A DNA stretch of 12,440 nt, taken from Vavraia culicis subsp. floridensis. Its lineage: Eukaryota; Microsporidia; Pleistophoridae. Below, one piece after another: positions 1-8,772 of the stretch. Each line of letters opens with the position of its first letter. Positions within the stretch are counted from its first letter, which is position 1. The DNA is taken from NCBI RefSeq assembly GCF_000192795.1, contig NW_007360662.1:18717-31156 (forward strand), written 5' to 3'. The translations under genes were made by a program, and so were the position numbers. The notes beneath the pieces were generated by a model. That model was given only the letters and a program-made list of their open reading frames with translations. It searched no databases and was not told the DNA's origin.

Positions 1-1
1 T

Positions 2-1573
2 TCGACAGTTGTTGTTCGTAGTTCCTCACAAAATTTGTCTGATATCAATCTCAATGATACAATGCAACAATTCGATTTCAGTACTGATCTGTATCTTCTA
101 AACTTGATGCATGAATATACAAGTATAAACGGTAAATCTTGTAACATGTTGCAAGATTTTACTAATCTCGAAACAATTCCAAAATTACATACACTTAAAG
201 TGAAGCATATGTTAGTTATGGATGAGTTCTGAGAGAAAGTGAGTAACATGACACTAGAAAGTCTAAGTTTTACTGGATGTGTTTTTCTCACTTCCAAAGG
301 TACTGTGTAACAATCGGAAGGAATTAAGGTAGCTTTTGGAAAGTCATATGAGACTAATTGCTTCGATAAGTGCCAGAGCTGTTTTTACTATCCATTTTGT
401 CTGGTAAGTAAAGAAAGTGTAATAATCAGAGTCAATCTAAATAACTACGTCAAACAGTGCAATCTGACGGTAAACATGGATCACTATGCGGATGTTGTAC
501 TCAGCAAACAAATAATAGATAGTCTAAGACATTTTACGTCAGATGAGACGAATTGTAAACTGCCGCTTTCGTCTTCTCAGTGTTATGGTGCTAGACTAGA
601 GTATTTATCAATTAATACAAAAGATGTAGAGCACACTGATAATATTCTAAAGGAAATTAACCGAAGCAAATTTAAGCATTAAATATTGATTTGTTATGTT
701 TGTGATGTTTCCAATTTATTTAACCTAGACTTTGCCGCTCTTGAAGTTTTAGAAATTGATGCTGGCGGTAGTAATTTGGAGTTGAAGGATAAGCGCACAA
801 TTGAAGTAAAAATGAAAATGTTAGAAGCGCTAAAAATTAAGTGCAATTTTATAAATGAAGAAATCATGCAAATGATAACTGAGTTGGAAATGTTGAAAGA
901 TCTTGAAATGCTTGTAAAAAGTTGTGACGTCAATTATGAACTTTTATGGAGACGACTAAGCAATTTGAAAGATCCAATAGAAAAACCTGTCGTCAGTTCT
1001 GATCAGACCATTAGTGAATTGGTAAGGTCGATAGAACCTTTGAACAAGCTAAAAGAATTTTACATGGACGGTAGATTCATTCAGTTATCGTTAGATAGCC
1101 TCGCTAATCAAAATGATGGTAAATGCCAACCCGCAAAAGTTGATCCTAATGGACAAAATTTGGTGGAGAACAGGAATGTGGTGCATCTAAAACTCCACGC
1201 TCTTCATATTAGCATATATTCAGCTTATGAAGAACTATTCGAACTTATGTCGTGTCAAGACTCTGAAGCTTTCGCGGATATTAAGAAACTGGTGATATTT
1301 GAAGCACCAACAGGTTCTTGGACAAGGTTAGAAAGAATTCAGAAGTTATCAGAACTTTCGCCAGATCTGCTAAATAACTTGATCGAAATTATTTTTGAGA
1401 CGTTCAAACAGCTTGATGTACTTGTGTTCTGTTATAAGAGTTCTCGCATATTTAGAGAAAAGGCGCATATTCTTTATAAGCTTTTTTCAGAGAAGTGTAG
1501 ACTGGTCAGGGAAAGATGCGAGTGGTCAGATAATTGCAATGAAGAACAAACAATCTTCGAGCTTCATAAGTAA
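2..1573 (+). pseudogene. LRR-like protein frame with three in-frame stops; 5' end outside window
   Basis: One frame runs from base 2 to the TAA at 1571-1573, interrupted only by TGA 230-232, TAA 308-310 and TAA 680-682. All pieces lie in the same phase, so nonsense changes, not indels, broke it. Random DNA this AT-rich would give roughly 35-40 stops in 524 codons. The translation holds irregular leucine-rich units of the LxxLxI type, for example ARLEYLSINTKD (after 580), ALEVLEIDAGG (after 735), MLEALKIKCNF (after 820), PLNKLKEFYMDG (after 1035), HLKLHALHISI (after 1180), DIKKLVIFEAP and QLDVLVF (1410s). A cysteine cluster (NCFDKCQSCFYYPFC, about 356-400) lies between the second and third stops. 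No signal peptide or membrane segment is visible in the part present. LRR-like multigene families of unknown function are known in microsporidia; membership is my inference. The 686-1573 part alone is 296 codons open, so a shorter product is possible, but that stretch has no ATG before about 806. Alternatives: readthrough, or sequencing error. Confidence 0.7.
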
Positions 1574-1650
1574 AAATTAAGTTATTTTTCGATATTCTGG
1601 TGCTGATTATTTATCTTTTATGACTGTAATGATCTCAGGTTTCATTGTTC

Positions 1651-1944
1651 ATGGTATTCAAAGCACCCCATAACATGTCATTGACATGTAACAGCAGAAT
1701 GAAAGATGCTATCAATCTAAATGTAATGGATCGTATTTTTCTGCATATTATCAACGCCATTGCAGCAGAAAATTTGTTGATCTGAACATTCAGTAAAAGA
1801 AAATTATGCTCCAAAAATCAATTTTGTTATTTTGGTACGCAGAAAAACATTTGTGGATATAAAATTCATCCATGTTCATTTGTCACTTCAAATAATGTAT
1901 CACTTTTGCAATTTGATCCAGAGATGAACTTTTTAAAAGATTAA
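1651..1944 (+). pseudogene. Possible N-terminal fragment of a second LRR-family copy
   Basis: From the ATG at 1651 (or 1699) a frame runs to TAA 1942-1944 with a single internal TGA at 1783-1785; afterwards stops come at 1975, 2032 and 2125. The first half reads as a helical N-terminus (NVMDRIFLHIINAI). The second half carries spaced cysteines followed by PCSFVTSNNVSLL, which resembles PFCLVSKESVII of the upstream frame (about 392-427). It starts only about 80 bases after that frame ends, as a tandem paralogue would. The minus strand of 1883-2110 is also open for 75 codons and could instead be the real remnant; I recognise nothing in it. The evidence is similarity by eye over a short stretch, so this is tentative. 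Confidence 0.3.
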
Positions 1945-2127
1945 CAGCTAATTTTCGACTGGCAACCGCGCTTCTAAGTATACAAGAGAACGCATTTACA
2001 GAATGTATTTTCGCAAAATGTTTCAATGCGATGATTTCGGGAAGGCTTGATATTATTGAATCATTTAATGTGCAATACATCATCCATGATGCATCACTTA
2101 TGTTATCCAGTTAGTGTATACAATTAG

Positions 2128-2405
2128 TTTAAACCATGGTGCCTAAATTTTTTCAAATTAATGTTTCTTGTTCTTCTTCGTTACCTTGTTTGAAAGTATT
2201 CTGCAGATATATTTGGATCATTTGAGTCTATTCGTTTATGAATACTTGTTTACCAATACCATCAATAAAATGATACCGTTACTTATTGGTATAGGACAAA
2301 GGTGGCGCCTGAAACTATACCAAAAATGTAAGTGATATTTTACAAGAAAACAATTCAAGTTTCAATTAATTACACCTAATATTTAATCACAAATTATTTC
2401 GGCTA
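2128..2405. other. Intergenic stretch 3' of the ubiquitin protease gene
   Basis: AT-rich. A plus-strand frame is open at 2162-2335 but begins without ATG and its hydrophobic translation is not recognisable. It could be more relic of the LRR family. The only clear structure is the inverted repeat at 2286-2323, listed separately. Confidence 0.5.
2286..2323. repeat. 9-bp perfect inverted repeat (potential hairpin)
   Basis: TTGGTATAG at 2286-2294 is the exact reverse complement of CTATACCAA at 2315-2323, with a 20-base spacer that contains the palindrome GGCGCC (2304-2309). It lies about 80-120 bases beyond the stop of the ubiquitin protease on the minus strand, so it would be in the 3' untranslated region if the transcript reaches that far. 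A role in 3'-end formation is a guess. Confidence 0.55.
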
Positions 2406-3221
2406 TTATTCATAAAATAGAAGGTATGTCAAGTCGGTCTGTAAAAAGTTCTTATCGTGTAAACTTCGTAACTTTTCATCGTTAAACTCAAACCAACTGT
2501 TATTCCGTTTTCCCATGGTGTAAAAATGTCCTTTGTTATTTTTCTTTCTTTTTCTTAAGATAATCGCACGTAGCTCATAAGTCTTATTTTTCAAAACCAG
2601 TTTTTCACTTGGTTCCAAAATTTGTTTGTTTCTATAGACGGGCTCCGCGCTTATTATGAGTATTTTCGGAAGTAGAAAATCATTGTCCTCAACAAAATTT
2701 TGAATTGATTCTAAATAGGAGTCCTTGTTAATATGTTTCTTCGACACAAGAATAATATGCCGCGCAGATTTCTTGAGAAAAAACGATTCGCTCTTGTTCT
2801 TCTTGAAATTTTCCTCATCTAAAAAAATATCTGTCTCTATCTCTTTCTCCAGGTTAATAGCGATAAACTCGACAAAATTTTCCGTGAATCCTGGTTTATT
2901 GTCATATTTGAAGAGCGAGTCACTCATTGTTGCGAGTTTACTGTACAATTCAAGCCTGTTCAGTGAGTCATTGTCTTTCATGTCATTCCAGAGATTTTTT
3001 ATGTGGTACATTACTGTGTTATTCTTTGGTTCTAATGACTCAAGCATTGCAGTAAATGATTCACAAGAAAACAAAGATTGAAGAACAGAATTGATGTAAC
3101 ACACGTTATGGTGGTTTCTTAATCCACACACTATTGCTGTTCTTCTTCTTAGAAAATACATCGGTATTAAAAATAATAGGACAAGGAAAACAATAGTGAA
3201 AAGCGTTCTCCTCTTCGACAT
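2406..3221 (-). CDS. Membrane-anchored ubiquitin-specific protease (peptidase C19)
   Basis: A 271-residue cysteine protease expected to remove ubiquitin from proteins. The cysteine box GLRNHHNVCYINSVLQSLF (33-51) gives Cys41 as nucleophile and keeps the Asn five residues before it that helps form the oxyanion hole. The His box is YELRAIILRK...KGHFYTMGK with His232; W243 followed four residues later by N247 gives the third catalytic position; the family ending TYLLFYE is present. A degenerate QDAHEF box is seen as TENFVEF (113-119). Residues 7-25 form one hydrophobic segment flanked by SKRR and RRR, so the enzyme is probably a tail-out membrane protein with a cytosolic domain, as in yeast Ubp1 or animal USP30; which membrane is unknown. 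The domain is far below the usual size and lacks the CxxC zinc pairs of the fingers. The frame is open 5' of 3221 (a GTG lies at 3275) but 3219-3221 is the first ATG, with GGGG just before it. It ends in tandem stops TAA TAG. Confidence 0.88.
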   Translation of the reverse strand: MSKRRTLFTIVFLVLLFLIPMYFLRRRTAIVCGLRNHHNVCYINSVLQSLFSCESFTAMLESLEPKNNTVMYHIKNLWNDMKDNDSLNRLELYSKLATMSDSLFKYDNKPGFTENFVEFIAINLEKEIETDIFLDEENFKKNKSESFFLKKSARHIILVSKKHINKDSYLESIQNFVEDNDFLLPKILIISAEPVYRNKQILEPSEKLVLKNKTYELRAIILRKRKKNNKGHFYTMGKRNNSWFEFNDEKLRSLHDKNFLQTDLTYLLFYE

Positions 3222-3226
3222 ACCCC
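3222..3226 (-). promoter_or_regulatory. GGG-type start-proximal motif of the ubiquitin protease gene
   Basis: Read on the minus strand, AAAAGGGGT directly precedes the ATG, leaving one base between the G run and the start. An AT-rich block (TAAAAATATTAG) lies about 25-35 bases further upstream. GGG- or CCC-like motifs next to the ATG are a described microsporidian feature, and this one supports the internal ATG over the upstream GTG. Confidence 0.6.
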
Positions 3227-3229
3227 TTT

Positions 3230-4200
3230 TCTCGCTAGTCGTACTAATATTTTTACTATTTAGTATACCAATCACATTTCTACACCTATAAGAATGGGGA
3301 TTAGACTGATAGAAATGGCAAAAGTTGATTCATCGACTTTAATTATAATTGGTGGCAATTTTTAAAAAAGATGCTATTGATACGGAATAGTATTGTAGAA
3401 CAGCAATATGAATTGTTTTGGATTGTTGGCAAGGTCAATATCGCTACTACAATTGTATGTGCACCGTTAAGTAAATTCTCAAATTTATCCAATAAAAACG
3501 GAAGAATTTCTGATTTTAGCACCATTGGTAGTGTTGATAATAGCTTTTTTTAGATATATTCGTTCAACTCAAATATGCGATCTCAGTTTGTCACTGGAAT
3601 AGGAAGAGATAGCAACTTTAATTTAAATGCTTGGCAGATATAATCTTGATAGCCAATTGTTATATTATTCATGGAAACTTAACAAAAAAACAATTGTAGA
3701 AGACGAATTGTTTATTAAAACGATAATCAAATGACTATGATCATAATAATCTATTCATTTCTCTGCATAAAAGGGGTAAAAACATATTCAGGTCAATTTA
3801 ATACATTATGAAGACAGCAATAGTAATTTTTAAAAGAACTAATTAACCGTAGACATAAATTACCTGTTGCTATCTGCATATTTCCAAAACCAATTAAATG
3901 CTAACTGCTCCTTTATACGTACAGTGATTATAACTCTATTGGTTAAATACTTTTTTCCTTAAAGGAATTATTGTTGCTTGGCAATTATAATCATAGTGAA
4001 TTTCATTGGCGCTCTACAACAATATTGATGTTCTTGCCATCGGCGAATACAATCATTTTTCAAAATAATAAATTGATAATGTCAAAGCATGTGAATGTTT
4101 GATTGTGATACACAGTTTTTTATGATTCGATCGCAAGCGTATCTTAGGTTTACCAATGCTTTGTCATCGTTTGTTAGAGACAATTTTGCCAATTCACTTC
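3230..4200. other. Gene-free AT-rich stretch
   Basis: Only short frames occur. At 3343-3549 both strands are open for about 60 codons. The minus-strand version (LSTLPMVLKSEILPFLLDKF) looks more protein-like, but it has no recognisable domain and no start motif. Nothing between 3560 and 4200 could be assigned. Scraps of LRR-like sequence may remain on the plus strand after 3950. Confidence 0.5.
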
Positions 4201-4525
4201 GCTTCAACACATGTTTAATTCGTTAAACCATGTACGCAATATATTTATTTCTAATTTTAGAATAGAGTGTACTGTCTGATTCTTAAAAAGATTGTTTTAT
4301 CAATTGTTACCATATATGTATTCATGAAGATACCAAGCAATGTCATGGACGGTCTTTCACATTTATAAATATATTTTGAAGTCAATAATTCTTTTGCCGG
4401 TGTTAGACAATACCTCTAAGACATCTGTTAATAATAATTTTATTGAAATCATTTTTAATAGCTGGTTAATTAGCTCTTATGTTGGTGTTCCTTCTGTGAA
4501 CTACTCAGAACTTCTGATTGTACTG
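4200..4525 (+). pseudogene. Decayed relic similar to the C-terminal part of the LRR-like frame
   Basis: Several short blocks follow the order of 1200-1440 of the first frame. In one frame, TACGCAATATATTTA then ATTCATGAAGATACC (about 4227-4335) parallel ISIY...LVIFEAP. Then MSWTVF (from 4340) parallels GSWTRL. NNFIEIIF (4429-4455) parallels NNLIEIIF (1372-1395). After a shift of frame, LMLVFL (from 4477) parallels LDVLVF. The blocks sit in three frames and the intervals differ, so this is an old, frameshifted copy. The frame 4340-4609 starts with ATG and is open for 89 codons, but it shows no start motif and I do not call it a gene. The alignment was made by eye and needs a proper search. Confidence 0.4.
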
Positions 4526-4649
4526 AGCGTAGATCTGGCTCTAACATCGCATAGGCTGGATTGCATTTCTCTTGTCATAGTCGCCCCTGCTTTCGTAGTT
4601 ACCGATTAAATGTCTATTAATAGAGAGATTTATGACAACACCAACATAA
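4477..4649. repeat. 13-bp perfect inverted repeat with 147-bp spacer
   Basis: TTATGTTGGTGTT at 4477-4489 matches AACACCAACATAA at 4637-4649 in inverse orientation. The first arm lies in the LRR relic. There is no transposase-like frame between the arms and no evident target duplication, so the origin is unknown. Confidence 0.6.
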
Positions 4650-5019
4650 AAGACTGAGCATAGTTATATTAATACCTATATCACATCATTCGGTCAATAT
4701 GTGACCGATATATATAATTCGGCGATTTTCTGCATGATAAACACATTTCACCACCATTTCTAAGTCTATAAACGATATAAATCATATCGTTAGTTCATCC
4801 CAAAGGTACATTGTAGTTATTTTTTAGGAACTACATCGCCGTGCCAGCAGTATCAATTCCTAAGAAACCGACGTATGTAAGGTCGAAAGACTGAAACTGG
4901 CAGTAATGTTAGAGTGTTTATTGTTCAGGTTTAACAAATCTAACTAAAAACCGGCAAGAATACGAAGGATTTCTAATATAATATCATATAGTTGGCTTAA
5001 AGAATATCCTCTTTACTTA
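4526..5019. other. Intergenic stretch 3' of the V-ATPase gene, with nested short stems at 4812-4902
   Basis: There is no gene. The 4812-4902 segment has less AT bias than its surroundings and several perfect short inverted repeats. TGTAGTT (4812-4818) pairs with AACTACA (4829-4835). TTAGGAA (4824-4830) pairs with TTCCTAA (4857-4863) and shares two bases with the former, so the two stems exclude each other. TGCCAG (4842-4847) pairs with CTGGCA (4897-4902), enclosing GTC-GAAA-GAC (4882-4891), a GAAA tetraloop. No known RNA family is recognised. Confidence 0.45.
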
Positions 5020-6870
5020 TCAGATAAAAACTTTGAATTCATCTTCAATTTGCTTTTTGACGGCAAACAACGCTTTCTCCAATCCATCACCGTACTCAAA
5101 TTTCATTTTCATGAGTTTGATAAACACATCGTTGGTTTTTTTGCGTATTTTGTCCCACAAGATACCATTTTGAATACATCTAAGTGAGTTTTGGTAGTAA
5201 AGAATGATGTTGCTCAACATAAGCCTTGTCTTGAGGAATGGCGAGTAGTGGTCATACTCAGAATATCCATTTTGCTGTAGAAAGTCTTCTTTGATCAGTT
5301 TCGATACGTCTAATGTAAGCTTATCTCGTTCGCTCAATGAATTTCTGCCGACCAATTGAACAATTTCATTTAAATCGTCGTCCATTTGTAAAATCTCCTT
5401 ACATAGCTTTCTGTCGGTAATGAACCTGGGATCGATTCTGTTGTAGTATTCCTCAAGGCTCTTAATGTATTTAGAATAACTCAGATTCCAATTTATCGAA
5501 GGAAAATGCTTCCTTTGTGCCAATTTTTTATCCAATCCCCAGAAGACTTGCACAATTGCGAGTGTAGCTGCTGTAACTGGATCCGAAAAGTCCCCACCTG
5601 GTGGTGATACGGCACCTACAATCGTAACACTGCCATTTCTCGCGTCACTGCCAAGCAGCTCACACTTACCTGCTCTTTCATAAAAGAACGCAAGTTTTGC
5701 TGCTAAATACGCGGGATATCCCGAATCAGCTGGCATTTCTGCCAATCTTCCGCTGATCTCCCGGAGTGCCTCAGCCCATCTGCTAGTTGAATCAGCCATC
5801 ATACTCACGTTGTATCCTTGGTCCCTGAAATATTCAGCAATAGTAATTCCTGTATATATGCTCGCTTCACGCGCAGCTACTGGCATATTCGAAGTGTTAG
5901 CTACAAGAATAGTACGTTTCATAATGCTTTCACCCCGTATCTTAAGCTGTGGAAAGTCCATAAGCACCTCCGCCATTTCATTCCCCCGCTCACCACATCC
6001 CACGTACACGATAATATCCGAATTTGAGTATTTTGACAGGCTTTGCGATATCACAGTCTTACCGCACCCGAATGCTCCGGGAATGGCCGTGGTACCACCC
6101 TGTACACACGGGAACAATGAATCAAGAATCCGTTGTCCTGTAAACAGCGGATAATTGGCCATTAGTTTCTGCTTGACTGGACGGGGCGTGCGTACCGACC
6201 ATTCATGGCTCATTCTCAACATGTACTCGCCGTCTTTTGTGATTAAACGCATCACCGTGTCCTTCAGCGTATACTCCCCTTCGCTAACGATAAAACTGAC
6301 TTTACCCGCTTTATCAGGCGGAACTAGAATCCGGTGTTTCACCAGTGTATTTTCGTCAACCTCACCGAATATATCACCACCTTCGAGTACATCACCCACT
6401 TTCACTACGGGCACAAAGCGCCATCTTTTATTGCGATCTAATGCCGGGATGTCTACACCTCGCGGTATGAAAATCTCTTTCTTCTCAGCGAAGATGTCCC
6501 TTAAAGGCCGCTGTATCCCATCAAAAATGTTCTCCAATAGTCCAGGACCTAGCTCCACACTTAACGGTTTGTGCAATGGCACTATGCGATCACCTACTCT
6601 CAGCCCACTCGTTTCCTCATACACTTGGATAGTTACTCGATCATTATCAATTTTTATAATTTCGCCGAGTATTCCAATCGTGCCCACCTTCACAAGCTCA
6701 AACATTGCACAGCCGGCCATTTTCTCACCTATTACCACTGGTCCGCTTACACTATATATACGGGGAGCATCTTCATCTGTACCTTCTTCATTTTTAGTCG
6801 ATTTTTGCATTTTATGGTAATCTAGGGTGTCAATAAATTTGAACTTTTCATCTTTTTTTGGTTCCCACAT
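5020..6870 (-). CDS. VMA1: V-type proton ATPase catalytic subunit A
   Basis: The catalytic subunit of the V1 head, which hydrolyses ATP to drive proton pumping by Vo into vacuolar and secretory compartments. Length is 616 residues, close to the 617 of mature yeast Vma1. [10 protein letters not shown] starts the beta-barrel domain at 38. The non-homologous region specific to A subunits follows at roughly 130-240. The P-loop is GAFGCGKT (265-272) and includes the Cys typical of eukaryotic A subunits. GCGERGNEM (291-299) carries the catalytic Glu294. [19 protein letters not shown] (357-375) is the Walker B region, [20 protein letters not shown] (409-428) follows, and [10 protein letters not shown] (457-466) fits the ATP synthase alpha/beta signature. 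The C-terminal helical domain is complete. There is no intein at the P-loop site that the yeast VDE element occupies. The ATG at 6870 is the first in the frame, preceded by an in-frame TAA at 6877-6879. A second ATG at 6810 (Met21), before the first conserved residue, has CCC and AAATTT upstream and may be the true start (596 residues). Confidence 0.96.
   Translation of the reverse strand: MWEPKKDEKFKFIDTLDYHKMQKSTKNEEGTDEDAPRIYSVSGPVVIGEKMAGCAMFELVKVGTIGILGEIIKIDNDRVTIQVYEETSGLRVGDRIVPLHKPLSVELGPGLLENIFDGIQRPLRDIFAEKKEIFIPRGVDIPALDRNKRWRFVPVVKVGDVLEGGDIFGEVDENTLVKHRILVPPDKAGKVSFIVSEGEYTLKDTVMRLITKDGEYMLRMSHEWSVRTPRPVKQKLMANYPLFTGQRILDSLFPCVQGGTTAIPGAFGCGKTVISQSLSKYSNSDIIVYVGCGERGNEMAEVLMDFPQLKIRGESIMKRTILVANTSNMPVAAREASIYTGITIAEYFRDQGYNVSMMADSTSRWAEALREISGRLAEMPADSGYPAYLAAKLAFFYERAGKCELLGSDARNGSVTIVGAVSPPGGDFSDPVTAATLAIVQVFWGLDKKLAQRKHFPSINWNLSYSKYIKSLEEYYNRIDPRFITDRKLCKEILQMDDDLNEIVQLVGRNSLSERDKLTLDVSKLIKEDFLQQNGYSEYDHYSPFLKTRLMLSNIILYYQNSLRCIQNGILWDKIRKKTNDVFIKLMKMKFEYGDGLEKALFAVKKQIEDEFKVFI
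6825..6840 (-). promoter_or_regulatory. CCC and AAATTT motifs before the second ATG of VMA1
   Basis: On the minus strand, AAATTT (6835-6840) and CCC (6825-6827) precede the ATG at 6808-6810, with 14 bases between CCC and the start. Both words are described microsporidian upstream motifs. They lie inside the longer reading frame, so they may be coding coincidence. No such motif precedes the first ATG at 6870. Confidence 0.3.
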
Positions 6871-8082
6871 TTGATGTTACCTCGCTTATTATTAACTATC
6901 ATAAATTTATAAACAACATGAAATATTTGAAACGTAAAATGAAATGTTTTAGCATGGCTCACCAAGTCATAAAAAGGACATTAAATGTACCATTAAAGAC
7001 GCTAGCCCTCTATTTTGTTCTTCAGATGTTCGTATCGGTCCAAAACAATACCGTTTATTTGCTAACATGTCCTTGAACCTGTCTTTTTTACTCTATTTGC
7101 AAAGAAATTTATATCCTATACATACATCCTGATTACTCGTAATAATTTTAATTCTAAAAAGCTATTAGTGCTTAATAAAGATTGATTTATACCTTTGATG
7201 TAAGATCGCTGTACGATACGCTTTTCAGAAGGACAAGAGACTGCGTTCGTATGTTTTTTTAAATACAAATCCTTGTCCATTACCATGCAAAATTATGAGG
7301 TGCATTTATTGATCTTGAAAAGCATTTTAAGGCGTTTTATTCCAATAAAGTGTTCATAGTGCTGCTTCATGGCACCTTACAATATTTCAATGACAATTTC
7401 TTATTTTATTCCTTCTCATCTGGCAGCATGTATTTGTTATTAACCTATACTCTTACAATTGTACGTAGCAATTTAATAACCAATGCTCACATATGCAAAC
7501 TCTTGTTATTTTGATTACTTTGACTTTGCTATATTGTTCATGTCAACTAGCCATGAAGGCTCATTATCAATGTAAATAAAAAAATGATTAGATCCACAAA
7601 GGCGTAAATGTGTTTTTCCATCTTTATTATTTTATTGCAAGCCAAACTAATACTTATTTGTTAAAAAAATCATAAACAAGGACAATTAAGTATTGTTTGC
7701 GAGCCAATTAACTGTTTAGCCTGTATCCGCTTGATTTTTGTCATTTTTACGTATTTTTATGACCTATTTCTGGTATTGCACGTAATTTACTCGAAATTAC
7801 TGTTCAAAAAGTGTCTGATTTTAAATCGGGTGTGGACAAACATAAAATAGTGCAGTTTCATTGCACTAGGTTAATCGGTCCGAAGGAATTTTGTTTGCAA
7901 ACACGAAATTAGTTACCAATTTAATCATTTTTTGGGCTTACACAAAGATATCTGCATGGTTATGATGCCACATCCCTTTTTTAACGAAAAAGACATCCTA
8001 GAACATCTTGCATCGGTAATCAAGTTTGTATATTTCTATATTTAATAAGTGTTTTTGTTCCTTTATGGCCGATTTCTGTTCA
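6871..8082. other. 1.2-kb gene-free stretch between divergent genes
   Basis: AT-rich with homopolymer runs. Small frames exist but carry no recognisable domain and no C or G run near the ATG. They include a 52-codon plus-strand frame at 6918-7076 and a roughly 42-codon minus-strand frame opposite it containing CFGPIRTSEEQNRG. Another is a 51-codon plus-strand frame near 7205-7360. I see no tRNA or repeat. The promoters of VMA1 and of the 8088 gene must lie at its two ends. Confidence 0.5.
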
Positions 8083-8085
8083 CCC
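8083..8085 (+). promoter_or_regulatory. CCC start-proximal motif of the 161-residue gene
   Basis: CACCCTT directly precedes the ATG at 8088, leaving two bases between CCC and the start. This matches the pattern at the protease and TAF8 genes and fixes the start choice. A TATATTT-like block lies at about 8030-8044. Confidence 0.6.
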
Positions 8086-8087
8086 TT

Positions 8088-8573
8088 ATGATCTACGTTC
8101 CAGAAAGCTCATCGTATCTCCTCAAGTTTATCACAAACAATAACTTTATAAAATGTCCTGATATTATCTTTTTCAAGGTGTCTTGTCATCCCAATAGTGT
8201 TTACACCATAAAAAGTGATGATATTGTACACATTTTCACGAAGAACGCGCATATGGTGTCAAAAGGAATGATATTCACTCTTAAAGATAATTTAAGCCTC
8301 GTAGTAAGGAGGCAATCGTACAAACTGAAGAAACAAAGGAGCACAAATATGCCGGGAATACACATCGTTGAGAAGGATGACATAGTCGTGTATGTGAGCG
8401 ATATCATGCTGGACGGAAGCATAAAAGGAACTTATATATATTCTGACAACTGTTTGGTTAATGGGCTCGTAAGTAATTTGACGAATAACTTTCAAAAATA
8501 CTATAGAGTCAAAAAATCAACAAGCTACGAAAAGGATCTGTTTTATTTGCTAAGACTGGCTAAAATAATATAA
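8088..8573 (+). CDS. Unrecognised 161-residue protein
   Basis: I do not recognise this protein. The frame is open 5' of 8088 (a GTG lies at 8049), but 8088 is the first in-frame ATG and has CACCCTT immediately before it, so I start there. The protein is basic, with no signal peptide, membrane segment or cysteine motif. The middle (LVVRRQSYKLKKQRS, about 70-84) is strongly basic and could touch nucleic acid. It is followed by a beta-strand-like stretch, HIVEKDDIVVYVSDIMLDGS (about 91-110). The alternation of hydrophobic residues from 25 to 115 suggests a small beta-rich domain. The gene converges on TAF8 with 199 bases between the stops. The start motif and 162-codon open frame argue for a real gene; a lineage-specific protein or a very diverged conserved one are both possible. 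Confidence 0.75.
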   Translation: MIYVPESSSYLLKFITNNNFIKCPDIIFFKVSCHPNSVYTIKSDDIVHIFTKNAHMVSKGMIFTLKDNLSLVVRRQSYKLKKQRSTNMPGIHIVEKDDIVVYVSDIMLDGSIKGTYIYSDNCLVNGLVSNLTNNFQKYYRVKKSTSYEKDLFYLLRLAKII

Positions 8574-8772
8574 TACGGCACATTCTTCACACCATATATA
8601 GTTTCATAATTAAAAATAACTGTTATGCCGTTACATATACTCATTTATGTAACTGCGTGTTGTCAGTGCTAAATAACCTGTTTTATTGTATGCACCATTG
8701 TATATAAGCAACTATTCACATGGTTGTTGCTCCATATACCAGCAATGCTTAATGTTTTACGTTAACACTGTT

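Noticed and set aside
404..409. GTAAGT, a microsporidian-type 5' splice site, inside the LRR-like frame
   Set aside because: Two of the three stops lie upstream of it, the frame is continuous across it, and I found no convincing matching acceptor, so splicing does not explain the breaks.
1883..2110. 75-codon open minus-strand frame
   Set aside because: No recognisable domain and no start motif; the plus strand here carries the better candidate relic, so this is probably a shadow.
2725..3081. 118-codon plus-strand frame
   Set aside because: Antisense to the ubiquitin protease, with no domain of its own.
4340..4609. 89-codon ATG frame as a gene
   Set aside because: No start motif or domain beyond the short blocks shared with the LRR-like frame; better read as part of a frameshifted relic.
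4841..4896. Words like small-subunit rRNA (GTGCCAGCAG and GGTCGAAAGACTGAAACT)
   Set aside because: In real SSU rRNA these sites are hundreds of bases apart and flanked by other invariant sequence; here they are about 30 bases apart with nothing else matching.
4420..4905. Minus-strand phase with protein-like pieces such as DLTYVGFLGIDTAGTAM, considered as a transposon relic
   Set aside because: It has many stops and no recognisable catalytic motif, and its lower half is antisense to the better supported LRR relic.
6155..6820. 221-codon plus-strand frame
   Set aside because: Antisense to conserved V-ATPase coding sequence; its openness follows from codon bias on the other strand.
8358..8420. 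FKBP-like look of DDIVVYVSDIMLDGS in the orphan protein
   Set aside because: Only the GDxVxVxYxxxLxDG rhythm is similar; the rest of the FKBP fold signature is missing.
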